A DNA stretch of 64,000 nucleotides from Pseudonocardiales bacterium. Its GTDB lineage: Bacteria > Actinomycetota > Actinomycetes > Mycobacteriales > Pseudonocardiaceae. The notes under the pieces were generated by a model that worked only from the letters and a program-made list of their open reading frames with translations, did no database searches and was not told the origin of the DNA. Within the stretch, counting starts at the first letter, position 1. Each line of letters starts with the position of its first letter. The position numbers and the translations under genes are program-made. Below are positions 23,409 through 33,223 of the stretch, piece after piece. The stretch is taken from the NCBI GenBank assembly GCA_019243635.1, contig JAFAUB010000092.1, forward strand, positions 1-64,000. The letters are read 5' to 3'.

Positions 23409-26318
<2,910 letters not shown>

Positions 26319-26347
26319 GTGGTTCCCTTCGCCGGACGGCCCCGCCC

Positions 26348-26369
26348 ATGCTATTCGCCCGGTCTGACA
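26348..26369 (-). promoter_or_regulatory. PafBC-type DNA-damage promoter of uvrA
   Basis: On the minus strand the sequence is TGTCAG (26364-26369), ten bases, then TAGCAT (26348-26353). This matches the RecA-independent damage promoter of actinobacteria (TGTCRG-N10-TAnnnT) recognised with PafBC. The uvrA GTG lies 29 bases beyond the -10. No LexA box is visible in the 97-bp divergent region. Confidence 0.7.
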
Positions 26370-26415
26370 GAAGCGGGCTCGCGGTGGGGACCGCGGCGCA
26401 TTACGGTCGGCGACT

Positions 26416-27093
26416 GTGGACATCCTCGAGGACTACGACGGCGCGGTTGAGCCAGGCGGACCGGCGCAGCGACGGACGCTGGACGCCCTGACCGTCACCA
26501 AGATCTCGGTCGGGCCGATGGACAACAACGCTTACCTGCTGGTCTGCCGGAGCACCGGCGAGGCGTTGCTGATCGACGCGGCCAACGAGGCGCAGCGGCT
26601 GATGGACCTGCTGGGTCATGGCTCGGACCGCCCCGACCTGCGGACGATCGTCACCACCCACCGGCACGCGGACCACTGGCAGGCCCTCGGCGCCCTCGCC
26701 GGCGCCACCGGGGCGCGGACGGTCGCGCATCCGGTCGACGCCCCCGAGTTGCCGATACCTCCCGACCGCCTGGTGGACCACGGGGACACCGTGACGGTGG
26801 GCCAGATCGTGCTGGACGTGATCCACCTGCGCGGGCACACCCCCGGCTCGATCGCCCTGCTGCACCGGGACGCCGCGGGCACACCGCACCTGTTCACCAG
26901 TGACGCGCTGTTCCCCGGCGGCCCCGGGCGGACGACCAACCCCACCGACTTCACCAGTCTGATGGACGACCTCGAGTCACGGGTCTTCGACCAGCTCCCT
27001 GACGAGACGTGGTTCTATCCCGGACACGGGAAGGACTCCACGCTCGGCGCCGAGCGACCGCACCTCGCGGAGTGGCGCACGCGGGGCTGGTGA
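26416..27093 (+). CDS. Metallo-beta-lactamase-fold hydrolase (glyoxalase II-like)
   Basis: A 225-residue metal-dependent hydrolase. The metal-binding motif is '[12 protein letters not shown]' (HxHxDH), with further ligands in '[12 protein letters not shown]', '[11 protein letters not shown]' and 'FYPGHGKDS'. It begins at GTG 26416 and is divergent from uvrA, a pairing conserved in many actinobacteria. Family members hydrolyse thioesters such as S-lactoylglutathione or its mycothiol equivalents; the true substrate is unknown, and the uvrA pairing has no proven meaning. Confidence 0.92.
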   Translation: MDILEDYDGAVEPGGPAQRRTLDALTVTKISVGPMDNNAYLLVCRSTGEALLIDAANEAQRLMDLLGHGSDRPDLRTIVTTHRHADHWQALGALAGATGARTVAHPVDAPELPIPPDRLVDHGDTVTVGQIVLDVIHLRGHTPGSIALLHRDAAGTPHLFTSDALFPGGPGRTTNPTDFTSLMDDLESRVFDQLPDETWFYPGHGKDSTLGAERPHLAEWRTRGW

Positions 27094-27252
27094 GCCCGAC
27101 TGTCCCCCTCGACCAGCGTGGAGATCGTCACGCCATGGGAAGGGGGCCGGCATGACACACCGACTGGCCCGCCTAGCCGGCCTCGCCGCGCTCGGAACCG
27201 GGGCCCCGCGACGTGGTGTTCGACGTCGTCGCCCAGCCCTCAGGCTGGGTGC

Positions 27253-27468
27253 TCATGCTGCCAGCTCCCGGTCGCCGGCCGCGTCGAACGGGGTCGGATC
27301 AGCGGGGGTCACCGCGTACGGGGTATGCCGGATACCGGTGAAAGGGACGTCACACTGCCAGCGCCAGGTGCCGCAGTGCACCCGCACGGAACCGGTCGAC
27401 GTCTCGGCGACGACGGTCGGCCGCCCGCAGGTCAGACAGGTGACGGCGACCGGGTTCAGGAATCGCAT
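27253..27468 (-). CDS. Small cysteine-rich hypothetical protein
   Basis: A 71-residue protein with four cysteines arranged as 'CLTC', then 'VHCGTWRWQC', suggesting a small zinc ribbon. The ATG at 27466-27468 has an excellent GGAGGTGA ribosome site 4 bases upstream. It overlaps the stop of the preceding short frame (TGATG), so it looks like the last member of a minus-strand set that begins with the DNA methyltransferase. I do not recognise the family. The plus strand between 27094 and 27252 holds nothing convincing. Confidence 0.6.
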   Translation of the reverse strand: MRFLNPVAVTCLTCGRPTVVAETSTGSVRVHCGTWRWQCDVPFTGIRHTPYAVTPADPTPFDAAGDRELAA

Positions 27469-27743
27469 CAGGTCACCTCCCTCCACTGGTCGCGGTCAGG
27501 CGAGCTATGGAGCGTTCGAACCGCCGCCCGCGCAGCCGTTACTCTGAGGAGACTTCTCACCTGCTCCGTGATACGTCGGTGGGTACCCAGATCGGACATT
27601 GTCGGCGACGTTCGGTGGCAAGGCCACGCCCCCAGGCCGTTGAGCACGCGAAGATCGCTGAAAGTGAGCTGCGGCCGTGCAGGCTTGCACCGCTTCAGCT
27701 CACTTTCGACGATCAAGCTCCGCAGCTCGTCGGCGGGGCTCAC
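27468..27743 (-). CDS. Hypothetical protein, coupled short gene
   Basis: A 91-residue frame starting at GTG 27741-27743, which overlaps the stop of the mini membrane gene (GTGA), and ending in a TGA that overlaps the next ATG (TGATG). These double overlaps are its main support. The sequence ('SPADELRSLIVESELKRCK', 'RRITEQVRSLLRVTAARAAV') has no recognisable domain and weaker third-position GC than its neighbours. It also contains a long palindrome (27660-27707). It may be a real accessory gene or merely a spacer. Confidence 0.35.
   Translation of the reverse strand: MSPADELRSLIVESELKRCKPARPQLTFSDLRVLNGLGAWPCHRTSPTMSDLGTHRRITEQVRSLLRVTAARAAVRTLHSSPDRDQWREVT
27660..27707. repeat. Long hairpin-forming palindrome
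   Basis: Outer arms GAAAGTGAGCTG (27660-27671) and CAGCTCACTTTC (27696-27707) are perfectly complementary over 12 bp. An inner pair, GTGCA (27677-27681) and TGCAC (27686-27690), closes a GGCT loop. The structure could form a stable RNA hairpin or a DNA cruciform. It lies inside the short frame 27468-27743, so it may instead be a terminator, attenuator or mobile-element end. Confidence 0.6.
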
Positions 27744-27838
27744 CGGGCATACAGGATCAGGATCAGCAGTCCGGTGAGCGCCGCGGACAGGAGCAGCGAG
27801 AGGAGGCAGCCCAATCGGTTCGAGAAGAAGAGGAACAC
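27740..27838 (-). CDS. Single-pass mini membrane protein
   Basis: A 32-residue protein: 'MFLFFSNRLGCLLSLLLSAA' followed by a second leucine/isoleucine-rich stretch and a short 'YAR' tail. It is essentially one transmembrane helix. Tiny proteins starting with the same Phe-Phe-Ser-Asn-Arg-x-Gly-Cys pattern recur in actinobacteria, which supports it as real. The GTG at 27836-27838 has GGAAGTGACC just upstream. It lies 52 bases after the DNA methyltransferase and overlaps the next frame. Function is unknown. Confidence 0.6.
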   Translation of the reverse strand: MFLFFSNRLGCLLSLLLSAALTGLLILILYAR

Positions 27839-27890
27839 CTGGTCACTTCCTTCGTCGAGGCGGCCGGGCTCATCGCCGGGATCGAGCCGG

Positions 27891-28958
27891 TCATCGTCCG
27901 ATGAACAGGTACTCGGAGACCTCGCGCCGCGCTGCCGTGGCGTGCGTCCCGAACGAGTACCGGTGGTCCATGTGCCGCACCTCGACCGAGCCCTTGACCT
28001 CGCGCAGCACCGCCTCGATGGTTCCGGCATCCGGCACCGCATTGGACGAGTAAGACAAGACGATCGTACTGTCCTTGAACTGCGTGAACGTCTCGCGGAG
28101 CGCCTGGGTCACGGTGCGCTTGTAGGAGAACGGCGTGTACTTCTTCGCGAGCTTCTTGGTCCTGGTGCCCTCCATGATCCGCTGACCGCGCCAGTAGACC
28201 GATAGGCCCTCCAGGAAGTGGTACCGCTTGACGTAGCAGTTGTCGTCCTTCGGCGGCGCGTACGGCGGGTCGAGGTAGACCACGTCGTGGCCGCCGCCGA
28301 GCGCCGAGACATCCCCGCACAGCGCCCACGACTCCTGCCTGCTGTCGAACACCACGGCGTTGTACTCGGCCACGCGCTCGCGAAAGTGCTGCCGCAGCGG
28401 CAGCCGCAGGTCACGGCGGCCGTCGTCGTAGCGACGATCGGTGACGGTGAACACGCCGCGAGGCTGCTTGCGCGCGGCGCCGAGCACCAGCGCGGAGATC
28501 GCGAGCGCCTGTCTCGCGCCGGCCAGCGTGTCGATATGCGACCAGGCCGAGTCCAGGAACACCCGGTCCTCGCGGTCGAAGTAGAGCCCGTCGAACGTGG
28601 ACTGGATGAAGTCGCGGTCGTCCGCGGGCGGCCCGCAGATCAGGTCGACGTCCTCGGCGGTCAGCCGCTCGGACTGGTTCTCGACGGTGGCTGCCGCGAT
28701 GATCGACGGGAAGCTGAGGAAGTCGTTGCTCGTGACCTGGTACCCGAGTGCCTTCAACGTGTAGGCCACCACCCCGCTGCCGGAGAAGGCGTCGAGCGCC
28801 CTCGAGCCGCCGATCTCGGCGAACACCCCAGCGAGCTGCGGCACAAGCTTGTACTTCGACCCCATGTACCGCAGCCGCGGGAACGCTGCGGCGCGCGTGA
28901 CGGCACGCTGAATACGCGCAGTGGCCGGTGCGGCGGTGATGGTGCCAGTCACCGTCAC
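27891..28958 (-). CDS. D12-class DNA N6-adenine methyltransferase
   Basis: A 355-residue Dam-like enzyme that would methylate adenine in DNA. Expected blocks appear in order: 'RYMGSKYKLVPQLAGVF' near residue 30, the SAM motif 'ALDAFSGSGVVAYTLKALG', and the catalytic 'VVYLDPPYAPPKDDN' near residue 235. No restriction endonuclease or recognition subunit is adjacent, so it is either an orphan or part of an accessory system with the small genes downstream. The GTG start at 28956-28958 has AGGAGAGG upstream. A 22-codon frame at 28993-29061 lies between it and mct but is not recognisable. Confidence 0.9.
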   Translation of the reverse strand: MTVTGTITAAPATARIQRAVTRAAAFPRLRYMGSKYKLVPQLAGVFAEIGGSRALDAFSGSGVVAYTLKALGYQVTSNDFLSFPSIIAAATVENQSERLTAEDVDLICGPPADDRDFIQSTFDGLYFDREDRVFLDSAWSHIDTLAGARQALAISALVLGAARKQPRGVFTVTDRRYDDGRRDLRLPLRQHFRERVAEYNAVVFDSRQESWALCGDVSALGGGHDVVYLDPPYAPPKDDNCYVKRYHFLEGLSVYWRGQRIMEGTRTKKLAKKYTPFSYKRTVTQALRETFTQFKDSTIVLSYSSNAVPDAGTIEAVLREVKGSVEVRHMDHRYSFGTHATAARREVSEYLFIGR

Positions 28959-29074
28959 ACCCTCTCCTATCCGGATTGGTAACAGTGGGATGTCAGCCGG
29001 TCACGGCGAGCCACACCGCGTCCTGCCCGGCGAGCACCTGCCAGTGCGCCACCGAGTCCATGCGGCTGGTTTGA

Positions 29075-30295
29075 TCAGGTGGTGGTCCCGGCGACGACGC
29101 CCTCGTCGTGCAACCGCCCGATCTCCGCGCTGGACAGGCCCAGGACCCCGGCGAGGATCTCGTCGGTGTGCTGGCCGAGCTGGGGCGCCGGCGCGGGCGG
29201 TACCCGGTCGGTGGCGGAGAACTCGAGCGGCGAGCCGGGCATGAGGTAGGTACCGATGCCGGGCTGGTCGACCTCGGCGAACATCGGGTTGGCCGGCGAG
29301 CAACGCGGATCGGTACTGACCAGCTCGGCGAAGGTCTGGTACGGCCCCCAGCACACGTCGTGCGCGTCGAAGACCTCCCGGACCTGCGACAGCGTGCGGC
29401 CGGCGACCCACGGCTCCAGAAGCGCGCCGATCACGTGGCGCGCGGCGAACCGGTCACCCTCCTTCTCCAGGTCGACCCCGAGCAGCTTCTCGACCTGAGC
29501 GCAGGCATCCCCGATCCCGACCGCGCTCACCAGGCTGCGCCACTGCCGCGGGGTCAGGCCGACCACCATGACCCGCTTGCCGTCCCTGGTGGCGAAGTCG
29601 CGACCGAACGCGCCGTACAGGTCGTTGCCGTACCTCGGCCGCTCGCTGCTGTTGATCTGTACCTCGGCGACGTACCCGAGGTGACCGACCATCGCGAACG
29701 CCACATCGGCGAGTGCGAGCCGGACGAACTGGCCGATGCCCTCGATCCGCCGCCTGCGCTCGGCGGCCAGCAGCCCCGTCGCGGCCAACGTGCCAGTGAT
29801 CGCGTCCCAGGCCGGCAGCAGATGGTTCACCGGCACGGACACGGTGGCGGGTCCGGTGGTCCAGGGGAAGCCGGCCGCGGGGTTGACCGTGTAGTCGACC
29901 GCGGACGAGCCGTCCGGGTTGCCGACGACGTTGACCATGATCAGGTCGGGGCGGCGGGACGTGAGCGTGGTGAAGTCCAGCCAGCCCACGGCCGGGAAGT
30001 TGGTGAGGAACAGCCCCGCGTCGTCACCGGGCGCGGTGATCAGGTCGGTGAGCAGCGCTCTGCCTCGCGGCGATCGCATATCGACCGCGATCGAGCGCTT
30101 GCCCTTGTTCAGTCCCGCCCAGAACAGACTCTTGCCCGCCGCGGTGACCGGCCAGCGGTTGGCGTCCAGGCCGCCGCCGACCGGGTCGAACCTGATCACG
30201 TCCGCACCGAGCTGAGCCAGCGTCATCCCGCCGAGTGGCGCCGCCACGAAGGCCGAGCCCTCCACCACCCGCATCCCCGTCAGGATCCCGGTCAT
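29075..30295 (-). CDS. mct: Mesaconyl-CoA (2-methylfumaryl-CoA) isomerase, CoA-transferase family III
   Basis: Predicted to move CoA within mesaconyl-C1-CoA to give mesaconyl-C4-CoA, a step of the 3-hydroxypropionate bi-cycle. The 406-residue sequence matches the remembered Chloroflexus Mct very closely: 'RVVEGSAFVAAPLGGMTLAQ', 'SLFWAGLNKGKRSIA' and 'YGNDLYGAFGRDF'. These blocks are more specific than the general family III pattern. The catalytic Asp should be that of 'LLPAWDAITG'. It follows mch by 12 bases in the same operon. No lyase for citramalyl-CoA is in the window, so the wider pathway is inferred. Confidence 0.85.
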   Translation of the reverse strand: MTGILTGMRVVEGSAFVAAPLGGMTLAQLGADVIRFDPVGGGLDANRWPVTAAGKSLFWAGLNKGKRSIAVDMRSPRGRALLTDLITAPGDDAGLFLTNFPAVGWLDFTTLTSRRPDLIMVNVVGNPDGSSAVDYTVNPAAGFPWTTGPATVSVPVNHLLPAWDAITGTLAATGLLAAERRRRIEGIGQFVRLALADVAFAMVGHLGYVAEVQINSSERPRYGNDLYGAFGRDFATRDGKRVMVVGLTPRQWRSLVSAVGIGDACAQVEKLLGVDLEKEGDRFAARHVIGALLEPWVAGRTLSQVREVFDAHDVCWGPYQTFAELVSTDPRCSPANPMFAEVDQPGIGTYLMPGSPLEFSATDRVPPAPAPQLGQHTDEILAGVLGLSSAEIGRLHDEGVVAGTTT

Positions 30296-30307
30296 CTCCC
30301 ACCTCGC

Positions 30308-31309
30308 CTACCGTGCGAGCGCAACGAACCGCCAGTCCAGCACCGGCTTCTGCGCCGCAGCCGGATCACCGGCGTCGGCCGCGGCGCAGCCGTGCACCAC
30401 CGCCCGCAGGTCGATCAGCCGGTGACCGTCGCACTGGTGAACGGCCTCGACGCGCAGCTCGGTGCGCAGCACATCGCCCTCGAAGACCGGGCCGGTGTGG
30501 TCACAGCTGCGCCAGGCCACGATCGTCACCAAGTCGGGCAGCGCCCGGGTGGCATGCGCGCCGGCGATCGAGATGGTGTGCCCGCCGTAGACCAGGCGAC
30601 GCCCGTACGCCGACGCACCGGGGTCGGTGTGCGTGGCCGCGAGGTTCAGGGTGGCCCTGGCCAGCTCGGGAGCACCGGTCACGGTGTCGCGCACCTCGAT
30701 GTCGTAGACCGTGCCGGGTTCGGTCACGGTGGCCCGGAACGCGCCGAGCCGCCAACCCCACGGCAGGTTCTCGACGGGGTCGGCGTCAGCCGGGATGTCG
30801 TCGAAGCTGTCGGCATGCCCCGTGTTCGCGTCGGGGTCGCGCAACGGGATCATCGGGCAGCGCCAGAAGTCGAGCACCGGCTCGTCACGCTGGTTGTCGA
30901 CCCGTACCCGCAGCACAGCGAGGCCGGTCGCCGGCCGCCCCGGTCTCGGGCGGTTCTGTCGCAACGCGACGACCTCCGTACGAGTACGCAGCGTGTCGCC
31001 GAGGTGCACCGGGCGCAACAGGCGCAGGCCCCGGTAGAACAGGTTGCCGCGAACCCGCTGCGACGGCGACGTGGTCTGCCCGATCGCGACATGGCAGACC
31101 AGCGTGGGATGGGCCAACGGCTCGGTGCGGCCGGTGACCGCCGCGGACAGCTCGTGATCCAGCGACAGCCGGAGCCGGTCGCCGGACAGCGCCTGGTGCA
31201 GCGCGGCGTGGCCCGGGGTCAGCGTCAAGCCCGGGGCGTCGGAGAAGACCTGCCCGTGCGACAGGTCCTCGAAGTACGGCCCACCGACCCGCACCCGGTT
31301 ATCCGCCAT
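30308..31309 (-). CDS. mch: Probable mesaconyl-C4-CoA hydratase (MaoC double-hotdog)
   Basis: A 333-residue protein with two hotdog folds, as in MaoC-type hydratases. The N-terminal half has 'GPYFEDLSHGQVF' and 'RPVHLGDTLRTRTEV'; the C-terminal half has 'GRRLVYGGHTISIAGA' and 'VFEGDVLRTELRVEAV'. With mct next to it, the natural reading is hydration of mesaconyl-C4-CoA to citramalyl-CoA. The ATG at 31307-31309 is chosen from family N-termini. A TACGAT box 9 bases upstream and the lack of a ribosome site hint at leaderless expression. Substrate identity depends on the mct assignment. Confidence 0.75.
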   Translation of the reverse strand: MADNRVRVGGPYFEDLSHGQVFSDAPGLTLTPGHAALHQALSGDRLRLSLDHELSAAVTGRTEPLAHPTLVCHVAIGQTTSPSQRVRGNLFYRGLRLLRPVHLGDTLRTRTEVVALRQNRPRPGRPATGLAVLRVRVDNQRDEPVLDFWRCPMIPLRDPDANTGHADSFDDIPADADPVENLPWGWRLGAFRATVTEPGTVYDIEVRDTVTGAPELARATLNLAATHTDPGASAYGRRLVYGGHTISIAGAHATRALPDLVTIVAWRSCDHTGPVFEGDVLRTELRVEAVHQCDGHRLIDLRAVVHGCAAADAGDPAAAQKPVLDWRFVALAR

Positions 31310-31430
31310 CGTGGCTAGATCGTATGCCCCTCGCGCGCACCGGGGGCGGCGGCCCGCTCGGCGCTCATCGGCGGAGCCACCTCCTGAGGACCTCGAACAG
31401 CGGCCGACCGGGAAGATCCTTGGGCTGAGC

Positions 31431-31826
31431 ATGGACCGGCAACGGCGGCTGGACTCGGAGAGCGACCCGCTCCATCCCGTCGCCTTGATCGAGGAGTCGG
31501 TCCTCGACCGGCCGGTCGGCGGTCCGGCCGTGATGCGGCGGCAGCTCGAACACCTGACCGCCATGTCGGAACGAGACAACGTGGAGATCCACGTTCTGCC
31601 GACATCCGCTGGTTGGCACGACGGGGGCGTCGGCCCCTTCACACTGCTCGACTTCGCCCAAGCGCAGTCCATCGCCTACATCGAGATCGTCAACGGCGCC
31701 ATCTGCGTCCGGGACCGAGATCAGGTAGCGGAGTGCACTCGGATCGTCGCGAGGCTGCGTGAGGTCGCGCTCTCGCCGGCCGACACCGGGACAGCGATCC
31801 GCGATCGTCTCACCGCGCTGACATGA
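31431..31826 (+). pseudogene. DUF5753 regulator, N-terminally truncated
   Basis: The frame encodes only the C-terminal DUF5753 domain of a helix-turn-helix regulator: 'ALIEESVLDRPVGGPAVMRR' and 'VEIHVLPTSAGWHDGGVGPF' are family hallmarks. The DNA-binding domain of about 100 residues and the first part of DUF5753 are missing; upstream sequence is the promoter side of mch. At 131 codons from ATG 31431 it cannot bind DNA as such regulators do. Its stop overlaps the DUF397 start (ATGA), the usual DUF5753-DUF397 pairing. Confidence 0.75.
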
Positions 31827-32332
31827 CTCCGGAGGACACCATGCCCACCGCACACCGCCGCGCCGGGTGGCGGAAGTCGACGTACTCAGCCCAAGCGGAC
31901 GGATGTGTCGAGGTCGACCTCACCAGCGAAGGCGTGGAGATCAGACACAACAAGGTCATCGACAGCCCGGTGATCAGCTTCACCGGCGAGCAGTGGTCGC
32001 GCTGGCTCGGTGAGGTCGTCTCCGAGCACCTCACCGGTACCAACGGCGCCGTCACAGTCCTGGGCCGCACCAGCTCCTGGACCGTCCGCGAAGAACTTGA
32101 CGCAATCCCCGACATGGAGACATATCGGGGTCAACACAACCCCGATATGTCTCCATGTCGGGGATTGGGCCGGAAGGCGGGCGCAGGCGCGCGGAGGAGG
32201 CGCTGGGCGAGCTCAGGCATGCTGATCACGACGGTCGCTCTGAGGGGACGTGCCGCTGAGGTGGCGTGCCCGCTGAGGGCTGACGAACGGAAGCACGGCA
32301 ACCGTGACGTTGTCGCGGCCGCCGCAGTGTAG
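31823..32332 (+). CDS. DUF397 domain protein with unusual C-terminal extension
   Basis: The N-terminus 'AGWRKSTYSAQADGCVEVDL' is the DUF397 signature; such 60-90 residue proteins accompany XRE-DUF5753 regulators in developmental and antibiotic-related loci. This frame runs to 169 residues because it continues through a perfect 29-bp inverted repeat (32103-32167) and then overlaps the end of the convergent phosphatase gene. Everything after about residue 93 is probably not original protein. The family's C-terminal half is only partly recognisable ('VISFTGEQWSRWL'). Its regulator partner is decayed, so it may be non-functional. Confidence 0.6.
   Translation: MTPEDTMPTAHRRAGWRKSTYSAQADGCVEVDLTSEGVEIRHNKVIDSPVISFTGEQWSRWLGEVVSEHLTGTNGAVTVLGRTSSWTVREELDAIPDMETYRGQHNPDMSPCRGLGRKAGAGARRRRWASSGMLITTVALRGRAAEVACPLRADERKHGNRDVVAAAAV
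32103..32167. repeat. Perfect 29-bp inverted repeat
   Basis: The arms 32103-32131 and 32139-32167 are exact reverse complements over 29 bases with a 7-base loop (caacaca). Each arm contains CCCCGACATGGAGACATATC. It lies between the convergent DUF397 and phosphatase genes, so bidirectional termination is possible, but it is far longer than the terminator at 19108. A miniature mobile element or a recombination site is the alternative. Confidence 0.9.
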
Positions 32333-33223
32333 CGCTATCTCGACGAGCCGGCGCGCCGCGTCGAGCGGGGCCTCGAACGCATCGGCTGGAAGCGCCGCCG
32401 AGAGCTCCTCGACGGTGTCGAGATAGTTCCACAGGCCGTCGGTGCAGATCACGACCACGCCGGGTCCTTCAGGTTCGAAAGTGACGACGTGGGGGTCTAC
32501 CTGGTCGGCGTCTTCGCCCAACCACGCGGTGATGGCGTGCGCGCGCCGGTCGGTGGCCGCCTGGGCTGGGCTGAGCACTCCGGCCGCTAACTCTTGGGCC
32601 AGCCAGGAGTCGTCCTCGGTGAGCCGGGTCGGCGTCGAGTCGGTGTGCTCACCCGGTATCCAGTAGGCCCGGCTGTCTCCCACCCAGCCAATGGTGACCG
32701 CGTCGCCGGTGACGATGGCTGAGACGAACGTACAGGCTGGGGCTAGCTCATCGGCCCACTCCGAGTCAGCTCCCGCTGAGTCGACCCCGCCGGAATCGGC
32801 CAGTCTGGCGACCGCTCTATCCGCCGCGTGGATGGCCTGCCGCGTCGCGGCGACCGGTCCGGTCTCGGCGCGCAGCGCGGCCGCCAGCGTCTCGGCGGCG
32901 ACCTCAGCGGCGGTCTCGGACGCCGTGTCAGGACGAGCCGATGACGACACACCGTCGCAGACGATCGCCACCGCGACGCCGCGACGCGCTGACCCAGGGC
33001 CGGCGCGCAAGCCGACGTTGCGCAGCGCCAGCGCGTCCTCGTTGCGGTGGCGCCGCCGGCCCCGGTCGCTGACCCCTGCGGCGACCCCGACGTCGGCCTC
33101 GACCCGGTCCCGCCGCGGCTGCGCCATCCGGGCACCGCAGTGCTCGCAGTACCGGTCCCGAGGACCCGCCGGCTCGGCGCATTGCGCGCAGAGCCGCCCG
33201 GCCAGCACCTCAGCGCCGCTCAT
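32213..33223 (-). CDS. PP2C-family serine/threonine phosphatase with N-terminal zinc ribbon
   Basis: A 336-residue metal-dependent phosphatase that probably reverses phosphorylation by the adjacent PknG-like kinase. The N-terminus has paired cysteines ('CAQC' and 'YCEHCG'), a zinc ribbon. PP2C motifs follow: 'SDRGRRRHRNEDAL', 'VCDGVSS', 'GWVGDSRAYW', 'CTDGLWNYLD' and 'GGRDNVTVAVLPF'. The ATG at 33221-33223 overlaps the kinase stop (ATGA), so the pair is translationally coupled. No transmembrane segment is evident. Confidence 0.92.
   Translation of the reverse strand: MSGAEVLAGRLCAQCAEPAGPRDRYCEHCGARMAQPRRDRVEADVGVAAGVSDRGRRRHRNEDALALRNVGLRAGPGSARRGVAVAIVCDGVSSSARPDTASETAAEVAAETLAAALRAETGPVAATRQAIHAADRAVARLADSGGVDSAGADSEWADELAPACTFVSAIVTGDAVTIGWVGDSRAYWIPGEHTDSTPTRLTEDDSWLAQELAAGVLSPAQAATDRRAHAITAWLGEDADQVDPHVVTFEPEGPGVVVICTDGLWNYLDTVEELSAALPADAFEAPLDAARRLVEIALHCGGRDNVTVAVLPFVSPQRARHLSGTSPQSDRRDQHA

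Noticed and set aside
26319..26415. LexA/SOS box upstream of uvrA
   Set aside because: No GAAC-type palindrome is present; the PafBC-type motif explains damage control better.
28993..29061. 22-codon frame between mct and the DNA methyltransferase
   Set aside because: Too short to judge, with no ribosome site and no recognised similarity; it could be a leader peptide but nothing supports it.
31315..31390. 17-codon frame upstream of mch with an AGGAGG
   Set aside because: Spacing from AGGAGG to ATG is too long and the peptide has no regulatory codon pattern.
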